A stretch of 64,000 bases of DNA from Ctenosaura bakeri (taxonomy: Eukaryota > Chordata > Lepidosauria > Squamata > Iguanidae): positions 62,001 through 126,000 of the forward strand of contig CAOLHI010001855.1 of the NCBI GenBank assembly GCA_948474755.1. Direction: 5' to 3'. The notes below the pieces were generated by a model. It did not search any database and was not told the origin of the DNA. It saw nothing but the letters and a program-made list of their open reading frames with translations. This document shows, one piece after another, positions 34,738 through 44,940 of the stretch (positions within the stretch are counted from its first letter, which is position 1; each line of letters starts with the position of its first letter). A program made the translations under genes and the position numbers.

Positions 34738-34824
34738 TCCCTCCTGAAACTGCAAACCCCAGGATTCCATAGGAGGTTGAAAGTGGAATCATCACACTCT
34801 AACAGACTTGTGTGGAAATGGCCT
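34738..34824. mobile_element. Palindromic hAT-like MITE, copy 3 (one arm)
   Basis: ctgaaactgcaaaccccagg, attccataggaggttgaaag, tggaatcatcacactctaac, acttgtgtggaaatggcc is the right arm only. The left arm is missing and the arm abuts the preceding SINE. Confidence 0.7.
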
Positions 34825-34826
34825 CT

Positions 34827-35235
34827 GTTTAAAAACCTCCAAAGGAGGAGGCTCCACCACACTCCATTGAGACCGTGGCGTGTTCCACTGTCCCACTGCT
34901 CTTACCATCAGGAAGTTCTTCTTAATATTTAGGTAGAATGTCTTTTCCTGCTCCATAGCGTCCTAATCTCTGGAACAGTAGAGAACGAGCTCTCTCCATC
35001 TTCCATATGACATCCTTCCAAATAGGTAAACCTGGCTATTGTGTCCCCTCTTATCTTTATCTTCTCCAGGGTAAACATGCCAACCTCCCTAAGCCACCCC
35101 TCAGAGGGCTTCATCATCGCCAGGCCTTTTAACATTTTGGTTGCCCTCCTCTGGACTCGTTCTAGCTTATTTTGGGATGGAGTTCTAGAGTTTGGTTGCC
35201 TCCCCGTGAAAACCTCTGTCTCTCTTCTCTCATCT
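34827..35235 (-). repeat. CR1 LINE 3' region (reverse)
   Basis: acctccaaaggaggaggctc, caccacactccattgagacc, tcaggaagttcttcttaata, ttatctttatcttctccagg, gggtaaacatgccaacctcc, tggttgccctcctctggact are reverse complements of CR1 3' blocks. This is the longest CR1 piece here (about 400 bp). The minus-strand ORF 34929-35255 is a shifted relic of it. Confidence 0.8.
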
Positions 35236-35369
35236 GATCTCAGATTTTGGGGCACATGATGAAGGACGTCTCTGAAGATAGCATGGGGAGCTCCTTTACA
35301 TATTCAGATTCAGGACTCTCTGAGGCTTTAGAAATGATAATACTACTGATACTAATACTAATAATACTA

Positions 35370-35371
<2 letters not shown>

Positions 35372-35404
<33 letters not shown>

Positions 35405-35405
35405 G
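35372..35405. repeat. (AAT)n microsatellite
   Basis: About ten AAT units, preceded by imperfect ACT units. Confidence 0.9.
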
Positions 35406-35500
35406 CAGCTACCAACTGACCAGATAGCCCTTAGCCTGCCTTGTGGCTTTGATTTGGGCCTGTTTGCCATAAACCATGTCTTTCCCCCCTAAAACTGGCA

Positions 35501-35530
<30 letters not shown>
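35501..35530. repeat. (TC)n then (TG)n microsatellite
   Basis: Twelve TC units followed by a few TG units. Confidence 0.9.
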
Positions 35531-35531
<1 letters not shown>

Positions 35532-35985
35532 TTGTGGTGTTTTTGATTTTCTTGCCCCACCCACAGAAAATGTTGCTTTTGTGCAATGCCTGTTTTCCAT
35601 TACAAAGCCTCAAGACAGAATAATAGTCACATTTTCCTAGCATAAATATCTCTCCCCTCTCTACCTTCATGGAAACCATAAATTTTGGTTGCATGGACTC
35701 GGGTAGATTTATGGACACGTGCTTAGTCTTGTCTTTCCCCTCGACAAACCAATGGCGAGACGTTTCTGAAGTGGTTTACCATTGCCTCCTTCTTTGTGCA
35801 CAGTAATCACCAGCGTTAGCTAAGGCGCCCTTGCCGTTGTTCCTGGGAGACCCTCTGCCGGTGTTAGCCCCCAATACTTCTGCTGTGGCTTCTCTTCTGA
35901 GCTGTCTCTGCGACCCTCACCACATCGATTCTGTCTCTCTGTCTACCTGTATGCAAAGGGAGACACCTTGGATGGAGCACCTTTG

Positions 35986-36254
35986 AGGCCATTTCCGCAC
36001 TTCTTCTTCTAGCATGTATTTCGAAACATTTCTATACATGCCCCCAACAAGCTGGGTACTCATTTTACCGACCGGCAAAAGGATGGAAGGCTGAGTCCCC
36101 TCCAACCTCCTGTGGTGTTCTGGGGTTTGTAGTTTCCAAAGAGCTCTCTGGCTGAGAATCCTAAATGCCGCTCCCTAAACTGCAAGCTCCTGGACTCCAT
36201 AGGAGGTTGAAAGCGGAATAATAGCACTAGAACAGTGTAGCATGGAAGTGGCCT
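35986..36254. mobile_element. Palindromic hAT-like MITE, copy 4 (long form)
   Basis: aggccatttccgcac begins the left arm; gctccctaaactgcaagctc, ctggactccataggaggttg, aaagcggaataatagcacta and gaagtggcct form the right arm. The middle is longer than in the other copies and holds ttctggggtttgtagtttcc, so an internal insertion or a composite is likely. Confidence 0.55.
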
Positions 36255-36299
36255 AAGTGGAAGAAAGAAGGTGGTGGCATAAGCATTTGTAGACTTCAC

Positions 36300-36390
36300 T
36301 CTGTTGTCGTGTGACTTTAAGTCATCTCCAGCAACCCTAAGGTGAACCTATCCTGGGGTTTTCTGAGACTGAAAGAGAATCCCATAAGTG
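36300..36390 (-). repeat. Sauria-type SINE fragment (reverse)
   Basis: ttgtcgtgtgactttaagtc, atctccagcaaccctaaggt, gaacctatcctggggttttc, tgagactgaaagagaat. Only the tail and part of the body remain. Confidence 0.6.
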
Positions 36391-36399
36391 GAACTCCTT

Positions 36400-37340
36400 T
36401 GACATCCTTTTTACTCTTTCCCCCCACTGTCCTTAATGTAGGAAAAAATGCCACTTTTAAAAAGAGTTAGTGTTTTGGAATGTGGGAAGCTCAGGGTATG
36501 TTTGGGAGCTTGATTCGTTTATGGGTTGAGCTCAGCAATCCCTGAGTGTGCCATTTGATCTGTACTGCGGTCAAAGATCCACAAGAGGATGGGTTTAGTC
36601 CAGCTACTCCCCCTGTAAACTGTTGGAAAGTTTTAGGTTGCTGCCTCTCTTGCTTTTGGTTTTTCTTTTTTCCCAAAAAAACTGCGTAATGCCCAAGGCT
36701 TGTGTACAAGCGGAGAGGGCAAGATGAATCCATTTCATGGGTTTGTCATGGTGGAAATTTCATCAGATTTTATGGTTGCGCATGAATGGGAGGGGGCGAA
36801 AAATCACTTTAAAGAGCATGGCTAATGATTAGGCAGCATGCAAGCAATTATCAATGGTTGTGTAGTAGAAGCTGATAAGATGGCAGTCACAGCATGATGC
36901 ACATTTGGGATGAGGGAGAATGCAGGATGATGAAATTTTGCATGTAGCAAGCCAGTTCTATCTATAAATGTATCACAACTGTGTTCTTTGTGTAGTTCTG
37001 CACCGTTGTTACCATTTCCAATAACTCTAGCTAATCTAATAATATATCTTTGCCTCTTTAATTGGGTTGTTTCTCTCTAGTTTAGGAACCGTTCTTTTGA
37101 CAACAAAAATCCCTGAAGAAATTATCAGGGGACACAGTAATAAAGATGGCTGTTGGTTGAATCTCCCCACCAAAGCAGTTTCCAATGGCGCTCTGATGAT
37201 GAGTGGAACAATGAGTAATGTGATTAATTAGGAGACCTGCTAATTTGGCTGACTCATTAGTTACTTAGACTCAGAAAGGGCAGGCATTATCTAGACCTCC
37301 CCATTAGTTCTTCCTAATGTTAAAGTAGAATCTCTTTCTT
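36400..37340. other. Intergenic DNA, nothing recognised
   Basis: This is repeat-poor and moderately AT-rich. A short stretch at 36780-36960 lacks any transposon phrase. No exon or RNA gene seen. Confidence 0.4.
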
Positions 37341-37344
37341 GATG

Positions 37345-37525
37345 TTTGAAACCACTGCTTCATGTCCTAGTCTCTGGAGCAGCAAAAAATGAGCTTGCTC
37401 CATCTTCCATGTCACATCCCAGATCATGTCACCTCTTAATCTTGTCTTCTAGGTTAAGCCTACCCAGCTCCCTAAGCTGTTCCCTATTGGGCTTCATGGT
37501 TTCCAGGCCATCTAGGATGTTTCCA
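37345..37525 (-). repeat. CR1 LINE fragment (reverse)
   Basis: gcttcatgtcctagtctctg, gagcagcaaaaaatgagctt, gctccatcttccatgtcaca, tcatgtcacctcttaatctt, cctacccagctccctaagct match CR1 in reverse, like 34960-35110. Confidence 0.7.
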
Positions 37526-38039
37526 ACTAGAGATATTTTTTATTTAGACCAACTGGCCATGTTGGAAAGTTCTTGGTTTTTGTTTTCCCTTCCACTTGGG
37601 GCTGGCTGTGTTCTCCAGCTGAGTGTTAAAGGCTCATTCCCCCCCCTTAAAAAAAGGTCAGTATAAATATTGCTGAGGAAGGGCTTAATTATGTGGGGCT
37701 TGTCAGGATATTTACCTTTTCATTTTCGCAAAAACACCACACACTTGATTGGTTTGGACAGGACGTGCGGCTGAGAGCGAAGGAAGCCAAACACACAGCC
37801 CAGGGCTTGGGTTGGTTTGGAAAAGCCAGGCGTTCTTCTGGCCTCTTGCCGCAACGGATGGTTCTTCTAAATTGCTTCCTGCGAGAGAAGTTGGACATGC
37901 TTGGGCAGTCCTGCCTCAAAATTGCTTCCTTTCCCCTTTCTGAAATGCTGACCCTGACCTTGTAGGGAGGCAGAATGGGTTTCTGGCAGAGGAAGCTCTT
38001 CTAAGGATGCTCAGTGCCAACGCTTCGCTCCACAACACG

Positions 38040-38432
38040 GTAATGAATTTCAACAGGGATAAATGTCGGGTACTACACTTAGAAAGACAGAATGAAATGC
38101 ACAGGTGTAGGATGGGTGAAACCTGGCTTGAAAACAGTATGTGTGAAAGGGACCTAGGAGTCTTAGTGGACCACAAGCTGATCAGCAGTGTGATGCAGCA
38201 CTTAACCCCCTCTCCAAAACCCCCCCAAAGCCAATGCAATTCTAGGCCGCATCAAGAGGAGTACAATGTCTAGGTCAAGAGAAGTGATGGTCTCACTCTG
38301 TCCTGCTTTGGTCAGACCCCAGCTGGAATCCAGTTCTGGGCAGCACAATTCAAGAAAGATCTTGCCAAGCTGGAATCTTTCCAGAGGAGAGTGACCAAAA
38401 ATTGTCAAAGGCCTGGAAACCGCGAAGCTCTA
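38040..38432 (+). repeat. CR1 LINE fragment
   Basis: atgaatttcaacagggataa, aacctggcttgaaaacagta, gaaagggacctaggagtctt, gtggaccacaagctgatcag, agaagtgatggtctcactct, ttctgggcagcacaattcaa, caagctggaatctttccaga are the final coding part of CR1. Frames are broken. Confidence 0.8.
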
Positions 38433-39129
38433 TGGCTTATATATATTATATGTATTAGCACACAGTCTTGTCTCATTTTGGTTTGTTCTTTGCACCAATT
38501 GCTGATTTTTGTTTTGCGTTCAACATTCTGCAGAGGACACCCATTAAGCCAGAGCAATGATGGATGAGTTTGTTCATGGGATTCGGGGTTTTTCTTTTTC
38601 CTGTGTGCAATTGCATCAGCACCTTCCTTGTGAATATGTGAGTTGGCTGGTAAGGTGGGATGGAGGACTTTATATAAAAAATGACTGTGAAAGTGCCCTT
38701 TTAATTGCAAACAGCTGTGAGTGATTGTGAGGCGGCCTCACCTCGCCATCTTCAGATTCGAAAGCATTAATAACAATCAACAGGGCAGCTCCAAAGCACG
38801 AGCAACTCTTGCATGGGCGCCTTGGAGTGCATTTTTTCCACCCGATGAGAATGCTGCAGTTTTGGAGAGGAGGTGGTAGGAAGTTTAAACTTGGGGCAAG
38901 GCCTTGAGCAATCTTGCCCACCGGGCCTGCCCTTGAGTCTCCAGTTTTTATGGCTCACCTCCAGGCTGGACACAAGGGTACAGATTCTCTGTTGGGGTGA
39001 GGGATCAGTGGCAGGCAAGAGGAAAGGGCTGTTTGCATATTTCCAGTTCAGCTAGGAGTGCAACAGCTTGCTAAAATTCTGCAAGTCTTAATTGCTTTGT
39101 TCCTGCAACTTGCAAAGACTGTCAGGGAG

Positions 39130-39216
39130 GGAGGCAAATCTATGATTAGCTTCTTGATTTTAAAAAAAAAAAGTAATTCCTTTAGATAAGACTGCTGTCT
39201 TGATTTCCAAACAGGA
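39130..39216 (+). repeat. Diverged direct repeat, copy 1
   Basis: ggcaaatctatgattagctt, cttgatttt, tcctttagataagactgctg, cttgatttccaaacaggaag aligns at roughly 70% with 39640-39745. Family unknown. Confidence 0.35.
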
Positions 39217-39221
39217 AGATA

Positions 39222-39300
39222 CAGTTGGACCTCCATGCTTGCTAGGGTTAGGGGTGCAGAATCCCTGGAAAAAACATAAATATTAAAATGTTTGTTTATG
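39222..39300 (+). mobile_element. Tigger-like MITE fragment
   Basis: TA then cagttggacctccatgcttg, ctagggttaggggtgcagaa, tccctggaaa. One end only; the opposite terminal repeat is not visible. Confidence 0.45.
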
Positions 39301-39498
39301 AGAAGGGGGTTTGTTTATGGGAAGAGGTACCTGGGATACAAACCAGGTCAGAGAAGAGGGGGGATCGGCTTGGTGGCCCTACTCTTCCTTTCTCTCTCTC
39401 ATCTCCTTCCTTGGGTATGGGGGGGGGAGCGTCAGGAGAGGGTTTTGGTGTTGAGAAATTGGTCTGTGAGCGCTCCTTAGCTGGCTAGACAGTGGCTG

Positions 39499-39522
39499 GT
39501 GGAGGAGGAGGAGGAGGAGGAA
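39499..39522. repeat. (GGA)n microsatellite
   Basis: About eight GGA units. Confidence 0.85.
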
Positions 39523-39639
39523 GACCAGAGGTGGGTTTTTAATGGGCTGCTTGGCCTGATTGGAGCCACTGAGAGGGAAGAGTCCTCCAACAAAAAAAAA
39601 TGCCTGACGTGGAGAGGCAGGGGCTGAAGAAACTGAGAA

Positions 39640-39745
39640 ATAAACAAATCTGTGAAGGAGCCAACTATATTAACTTCTTGATCTGGAAAACAGCTCCTTT
39701 AGCTGAGACTTCTGCCTCAATTTCCAAAAAGGAAAACATGTCTTC
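39640..39745 (+). repeat. Diverged direct repeat, copy 2
   Basis: acaaatctgtgaaggagcc, attaacttcttgatctggaa, ctcctttagctgagacttct, caatttccaaaaaggaaaac pairs with 39130-39216. Its far side runs into a 192-codon minus-strand open frame. Confidence 0.35.
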
Positions 39746-39849
39746 TCCTGCCCAGTGTCTGAATGAGAGGCTGGGAGCAACGGTGGTTGGTCTTTCCTGC
39801 CCAGTGCCTAAAGACATCCCCCAGGTCTCAGGTTTTGGCCCAGGAAACC

Positions 39850-40428
39850 TCAGGGTCTGGGGCAATTCTCGACCGGCAACCCTATCCAGGAGTGAGTCAG
39901 CGTTGGTCCTGAGGGTGGTTTTGGATGGGAAGTTTGAGATCTTCTTGTTCGTGTCAAGAAGAGCATGTCATCCCAAACATGACGGGAAGAGCAACCTCTT
40001 GGCACCTGGCTGTGTGCTTTGCTTGCAAAAGCAATCTTGGGGTTTTGACAAGAAGGCTGGCAAGGAAGCATGACTTTTCTTTCTCCCCTGTCTTTTACAT
40101 CAGCCTCCTTCTCTGCTTCCAAACCTGAGAGCAGAGGGGGAGGGAAAGGTTTTCTTGGCTCTCTTCTCTTCAAGGGATCCCTGGAGGCCCTTCGGAGCTG
40201 CCTGAGCTCCGCACGCAAGCTCTCCACCTGTGCTTTAAATGGAGTGTCCGGCCTCTTCTGGAAGGATCCAGATGGCCTTCGCTTGCCTCTCTGGGCTGTT
40301 TTCCTTCTTCTCTCGATCACTCCCTGAAGAGAGGAGGCTTCTCCTTGGAAGGAGTGAGGTGAATATGTCAGGAAGATGGGATGGAAGAAGCCACCTGTGT
40401 GATGATGACACCCCCCCCTTGCAAACAA
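39850..40428 (-). other. 192-codon open frame, unrecognised (possible exon or relic)
   Basis: This is the longest open frame in the window. The middle is basic and could form a short coiled coil (FKAQVESLRAELRQLRR), followed by a Pro/Lys/Arg-rich part. It has no domain I recognise, no signal peptide and no clear upstream promoter. The third-position GC of the central part, counted by eye, is about 58%, only slightly above the region. A tract ttcctgacatattcacctca, ctccttccaag could act as an acceptor within the frame. Chance, a decayed retroelement ORF or a lineage-specific exon are all possible. Confidence 0.2.
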
Positions 40429-40742
40429 TTAGAAAATTCCTTTCCCACTGTAGCAAGAAGAACTTCTGGCATTCAGAAGCAAAATGCAAGCTGAAGACAT
40501 GGATGCAAGAGCTGGAGGATGGCCTGATGGTGCATTCTGTTGGTTTTCACACTCTTCAAGGGAAGGTTAAGCTTGGCTAGGCAGGGTTTGTGTTGGGGCT
40601 CAGGGCTTGGCTCCCCTTGATGGTGTCTATCTTGAAATTTCTTCTTCCAACTGCAGGCAACAGAAGGATTAAAATGAAAGAGAAGAATTTGAGTGGTTGG
40701 TGCTGCTAGGTTTATCCTTTTCATGGACGTAGAAATCCCCAG

Positions 40743-40915
40743 AGAGCCAGCGAGGTTTAATGGTTTGAGCATTGCACTATGGACCCTGGAGACCAGAGTT
40801 CAATTCCCTTCTCAGCCATGGAAAAACCATCTGGGAGACCACACACTCTCAGCCCCAGAAAACCCCATGATAGGTTTGCCTTAGGGTCTCCGTAAGTCGG
40901 AAATGACTTGAATCA
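40743..40915 (+). repeat. Sauria-type tRNA SINE
   Basis: agccagcgaggtttaatggt, ttgagcattgcactatgga, gaccagagttcaattccctt (box B), gggagaccacacactctcag, aaaccccatgataggtttgc, cttagggtctccgtaagtcg, gaaatgacttgaatc. Head to tail are present, with a shortened middle. Confidence 0.8.
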
Positions 40916-41019
40916 AAATGGTGAAATCAGATGAAGCCTCTTTGGAGGGTAGCTGTGAAGGAGCTAAGTGAGATTCTCAAGTGTCAAGATGTATAATTGA
41001 ATACCAAAGTCGGGATCAC

Positions 41020-41400
41020 CCAAGCCATAGTGGCTCTGATTCCTCTGGATAGGAGTGAAAGCTAGATGGTGAAAAAGCTGATGGGAAGAAAGTCAACTTA
41101 CTTGAAACATGGTGCCGAGGGGATCATTCTACAGATACCAGGGACTGAAAAAGGGAAATACATGCATCTGGGAGTGAATGAATTCTGAATTCTCATTGGA
41201 AGCCAAAATGATGAGACTGAGGTTATTGGACTTTCGTGATATCATGAGATGACATGACTCATGAAATAGATAAATACTACTACTGATGACTCATAGGGAA
41301 AGTTTATAATCCTGGGAAAAGAGGAAGGCAATGAGAAAAAAGGAGGACCACATTGCAACTCTCAGTTTGCAAGACTAGAGCAGGACTTTTGTTGGCTCAA
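41020..41400 (+). repeat. Bov-B (RTE) LINE fragment, C-terminal end
   Basis: ggaagccaaaatgatgagac, tgaggttattggactttcgt, gatatcatgagatgacatga, gaggaaggcaatgagaaaaa and gtttgcaagactagagcagg follow the order of the Bov-B ORF end. The translated order resembles the LEAQM-RLKL-FGHIMRR pattern, with frames broken. Bov-B is the LINE whose tail Sauria SINEs share. Confidence 0.55.
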
Positions 41401-42780
41401 GCCGGCTGTTAAGTTAACTTGACAGCAAATAACAGCAACCGGTAGTTGTGTTCAGGACAAGACCATGTGAAATCCCTGGGCAGCTTGGTGGGTGTCCAAC
41501 TCTTTTTCTGAACTCCACAACCTGGGACCAGTCTCATGCAGCAATGAAGAAAGAAGCTCCAATGCAGTTCCTTGCATTTTTGCCAGTTTACCTCTTGGAC
41601 AGGTGGTGAACCCTTTGCTTGGCTAGAGTCTGCTCTCTTGGCTGGTAGAAGTGCTCTGTTCCCAAAGCTAGCTAGATGTACCTAATAGACAGACGTGCCT
41701 TCGGATGTATCTAAACAGCCCTGTGTCATCTCAGTCCTGCTTAATGTTACTTTGGCATCACTCTGCCAATGAGTATCAGAGCATCACAAACCAAGGTCTA
41801 AGGCTCAACTTTGGTTTATGTTCACTCTTCCATGTCCAATCTGTTCATGGTTTGGCTCCAACAGCAGGTGACCATGTGTTTGGCAGAAGGCAGCTTCCCA
41901 GCTGCTGCTTTTTCTCCTGCCATCTGGAACAGCTTCTACTGTTATCTCTCCATCTTTGCTCAATCTCAGTTGAAAACATGTCCGTTCTTAAGACATTTTC
42001 CCTCCTGCTGCTAGTATTTATGACTTTGCTGTGTCCCCTTTTGCATGCTTGCTTCCTTCTCCTGCTCTGTGTTGAGCCAGAGTTTGAGAGAGTTCTGTCT
42101 CTAGGGGAAATTTTAGCTCCAACAACCCTCTCAACTCTGTGCTGGACCTGGCTGAAACCTCCCCAAAAAAGGGCAAGGTGTTTTACTTTTGATGCCCGAC
42201 CAAGCTGCTAAGCCCACCATGCAGATTTTAAAATGAAATCTTCCACAAATACCAATCTTATATTTTGCAAGCAGGCTCAGGTTTGGTTAAAAATATGCAA
42301 ACAGTAGTTGCACTGTATGCCCCAAAGTGAAGCATCTTAAGTGTCGTTCCTTGTAGAATGCATCTGGAGAACTGGGGTCTGAATGAAACCCAATGGCTTA
42401 AAATACTTCCCCTGCAGCTTTTCTTGAGGTTACTTTGGTATCTTAGCTCTGCTAGTGGGTACAGGAGATACCAGAATTCAGAAGGAGAAATTTAAACCTG
42501 TTTGGTTCTGATGGAAAAAAATTGGCAGATCTTTGAGCGTACAAAAACAGACTCTTGTTCTCTCTTCATAGCTCCACATTCGCTGGTTTTATGGGTGTGC
42601 TGGAATTCACAGGTTTTACTCTCGCCATATGTTAATGCTGCTGCAAATGTTCCAGAGTAAAACATTCACTCGTGCAACCTCCACCAGCTTGTGGCTTCCA
42701 TGGCAGTGGGGCTGCTTAATCCTCTCTGTCATTTGGTCTGAATTTTAAAGGACCTACCCAAGCAGCTAAATCGATACATC
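41400..42780. other. Mostly unassigned; possible LINE relic at 41740-42005
   Basis: The 168-codon plus frame (41705-42211) contains FHVQSVHGLAP and later a Leu-rich run. The order vaguely recalls the end of an L2-type ORF2, and the region shows no promoter or splice sites. I treat it as a relic. The rest is unique-looking. Confidence 0.3.
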
Positions 42781-42784
42781 TATA

Positions 42785-43082
42785 TGGCTAAGATCCAGGT
42801 TGTTTGAAGGCCCATGTCTCCCTGAATGAACCTATTCAAGCTCTAAGATCTTTCGGATAAGCCATTCCTTATGCCCCACTACCTTCTCTGGAGAACAAGG
42901 GAGAGGGCCTTTTTGGTGGCTGCTCTCAGAGTTTGGAGCTTCCTCCCTAGGATGCCCCCCTTTGTCCCCCTTCCACTAAATAGTAAAAACTTTCCATTTC
43001 TCTCTTCAGTAGCTTTTAACGATGTGCTGTGCTGTTTTGTGTAATTTAAAATATTTTAATATTTTTTTTTCTCTCTCTCTTT
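42785..43082 (+). repeat. L2-like LINE 3' end
   Basis: ctccctgaatgaacctattc, aagctctaagatctttcgga, tgccccactacc, agagggcctttttggtggct, gctctcagagtttggagctt, cctccctagg, then a 3' tail with ttttaacgatgtgctgtgc. It corresponds to 21760 and 51430. Confidence 0.65.
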
Positions 43083-43146
43083 GCCTTGAGGTTACCTGTC
43101 AACTTATGGTGGCCCTCTGAATTTCCTTTGTGTTTGGGGGACACAG

Positions 43147-43295
43147 TAGGAGTCTAGTGTCTAGGTCAAGGGAAATGATAGTTATCACTCTGTTCTGCTT
43201 TAGTCAGACCACACCTGGAATACTGTGTCCAGTTCTGAGCACTGCAGTTCAGGAAGGATATGGACAAGCTGGACCGCGTCCACAGGACGCTCTCA
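43147..43295 (+). repeat. CR1 LINE fragment
   Basis: gtgtctaggtcaagggaaat, cagaccacacctggaatact, gtgtccagttctgagcactg, caggaaggatatggacaagc, tggaccgcgtccac. It directly follows a short 5S-type SINE tail relic (43092-43126). Confidence 0.75.
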
Positions 43296-43422
43296 GAAGC
43301 CCTTGTTGCCAGTTTCTCAAAGCTGCCCAGATGCAGAAATGTTCACTTGCTGATGGAAGGTCTGCAAGGAGGGAGCCATCCTGAAATAGTCAGTGGTCCT
43401 AGGCGCTGCCTTCCTTTCTTGC

Positions 43423-43535
43423 TTGGACTGACTTGCCCAAGTCCACCCAGTGGGTTGCCGTGGCTGAGTGAGCATTTGAACCCTGGTTTCTTAGTTCTGC
43501 TCCAATACTCAAAGCACTATACCGTGCTGCACAGT
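43423..43535 (-). repeat. Sauria-type SINE head (reverse)
   Basis: gactgacttgcccaagtcca, cccagtgggttgccgtggct, gagtgagcatttgaaccctg (box B in reverse), aatactcaaagcactatacc. The tail is absent. Confidence 0.65.
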
Positions 43536-43741
43536 ATCTCCAGTACCAAAAACCAGAACTTCTGAATTTTAGGTTTGAGGTGGATTCACTAATGCTGAGA
43601 TTACAGATGTTTACAGCTGGACCAACTCTCCTTAATCATCCAGCGATTGTGGCTCATGCTTTATAGCTAAAACAGAAGTGCTTAGTCTCCACCCTGGAGT
43701 CTGGCACCTGTTTCATTAGCTTCTATTGCTTTCTTGGGTGT

Positions 43742-43762
43742 CTGTGTGTGTGTGTGTGTGTG
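43742..43762. repeat. (TG)n microsatellite
   Basis: About ten TG units. Confidence 0.9.
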
Positions 43763-44174
43763 AGTGATGTGCTTTTAAACAAGTGTAGCAGGCGTCATTT
43801 TGGAACATTCATGCTCCTTCTTTAGCCACTGCTAAGCCAGGCGCTCCTCCAACCAAGGCCTACCTGTGCCAGTTGGCTGCCTTTGTCGAGATATTTGATC
43901 CCAGTGCAAGTAGATGCTGCAGGTGCAAAGTCTTTCTGCAGAAGTCTTGGAACCTGTCTTGTTCAATGTCACTCAGCAACTTTCAAGAAAAATCCGGAGG
44001 AACCTGGAATGCAGGAGACAAAAGCAAGCTGGAAGGGCCCACCATTCCTTGGCAAGATGCTGCCTCATCTGAACCTGGACAGCAAGGACTGACAGAATAT
44101 GTGAAAAATGATAAAAAAAAATGTCACAAAATCCTGACAAGGAGACTCCTGGCCTGACAAGAATCATGCCAGTG

Positions 44175-44520
44175 CAGGGCTTAGTCTGTGCAAAATTTGC
44201 AGATGGAGGAAACTGCATGGGAAGATGCATTTTCTGCACAGAAAGTAATATTTCTGGGTAAAAACAACATTTTTCTGCATAGGAAACAGCATTATCTGAA
44301 TAAAAAATGCTATTTTCTGCAACAAACCAAACCAAACCCGTGGGTGAATTTTGTGCAGAGTAAGTCTCCAACTGCAGCCTTCTTTTGTGTGGGAAATGAC
44401 ATTTTCTGTGCAGAAAATAAAGTTTCTGCACAAAATAATCATTGTCTGTTCAGAAAATGTGTTTTGTACACAAAATGCCCCAGGTGAATTTAGCACCGAA
44501 TAAGTCCTGACGTGCAGTTC
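44175..44520. repeat. Array of palindromic TTTTCTGCACAGAAAA-like units
   Basis: About ten degenerate ~20-22 bp units carry the palindromic core: cattttctgcacagaaag (44228), atttttctgcataggaaac, attttctgcaacaaac, cattttctgtgcagaaaata (44399), gtttctgcacaaaataatc, ttgtctgttcagaaaatgtg, ttttgtacacaaaatgcc. A longer unit also repeats: gggtgaattttgtgcagagt, aagtc at 44342 and ggtgaatttagcaccgaata, agtc at 44484, about 130-140 bp apart. Both strands stay open over it because the units lack stops; no protein is implied. Confidence 0.6.
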
Positions 44521-44764
44521 TCAAAGAATTTCTCACAGTGGGAAGAAAATGCCTGAAATTAGTCCTAGCTTCATTCAGAGAATGAAATTAACTGAAGATA
44601 TTACATCCCTACTGAATATGTTAATGGGCTTGAGGTTTGAGTGGTATCTTTCGGAGGCTTACACATGAGTTGCTTGCCTTGGATCCATCTTGGCTGAGGA
44701 ATTTGCAGATTTATATCACCAAAGGGGTTGTCACAGAAAGAAATTGTGATGTGGGAGGTAGCAA

Positions 44765-44940
44765 ATGTGATGTCACAGTCATAGTTTGAGCTGCAGGCTC
44801 CAATCCCTGCTCAACTTTGAAACTCGCTGGGTGACCTTGGGTTGCTTTTTCTCTTCTTAGTCCTGACCAATATGGTGTTGCTGTGAAAATATATGTGGCG
44901 GTGGAAGAGGAAGAGAGTCATGTTAGCACTTTGAGATCAC
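44765..44940 (+). repeat. Possible decayed tRNA/MIR-type SINE
   Basis: gctccaatccctgctcaact, cgctgggtgaccttgggttg, then a gaccaatatggtgttgctgt, gaaaatatatg tail. Weak match. Confidence 0.35.

Noticed and set aside
34929..35255. 108-codon minus frame
   Set aside because: It is out-of-frame translation of a CR1 3' region, not a host gene.
41705..42211. 168-codon plus frame with a Leu-rich stretch
   Set aside because: The Leu-rich part follows a LINE-like region and no signal or domain supports a membrane protein. Treated as a relic.
44188..44496. Opposing open frames with repeated FCTEN/FYSDN-like motifs
   Set aside because: They come from the palindromic DNA array, which is open on both strands because its units lack stop codons.
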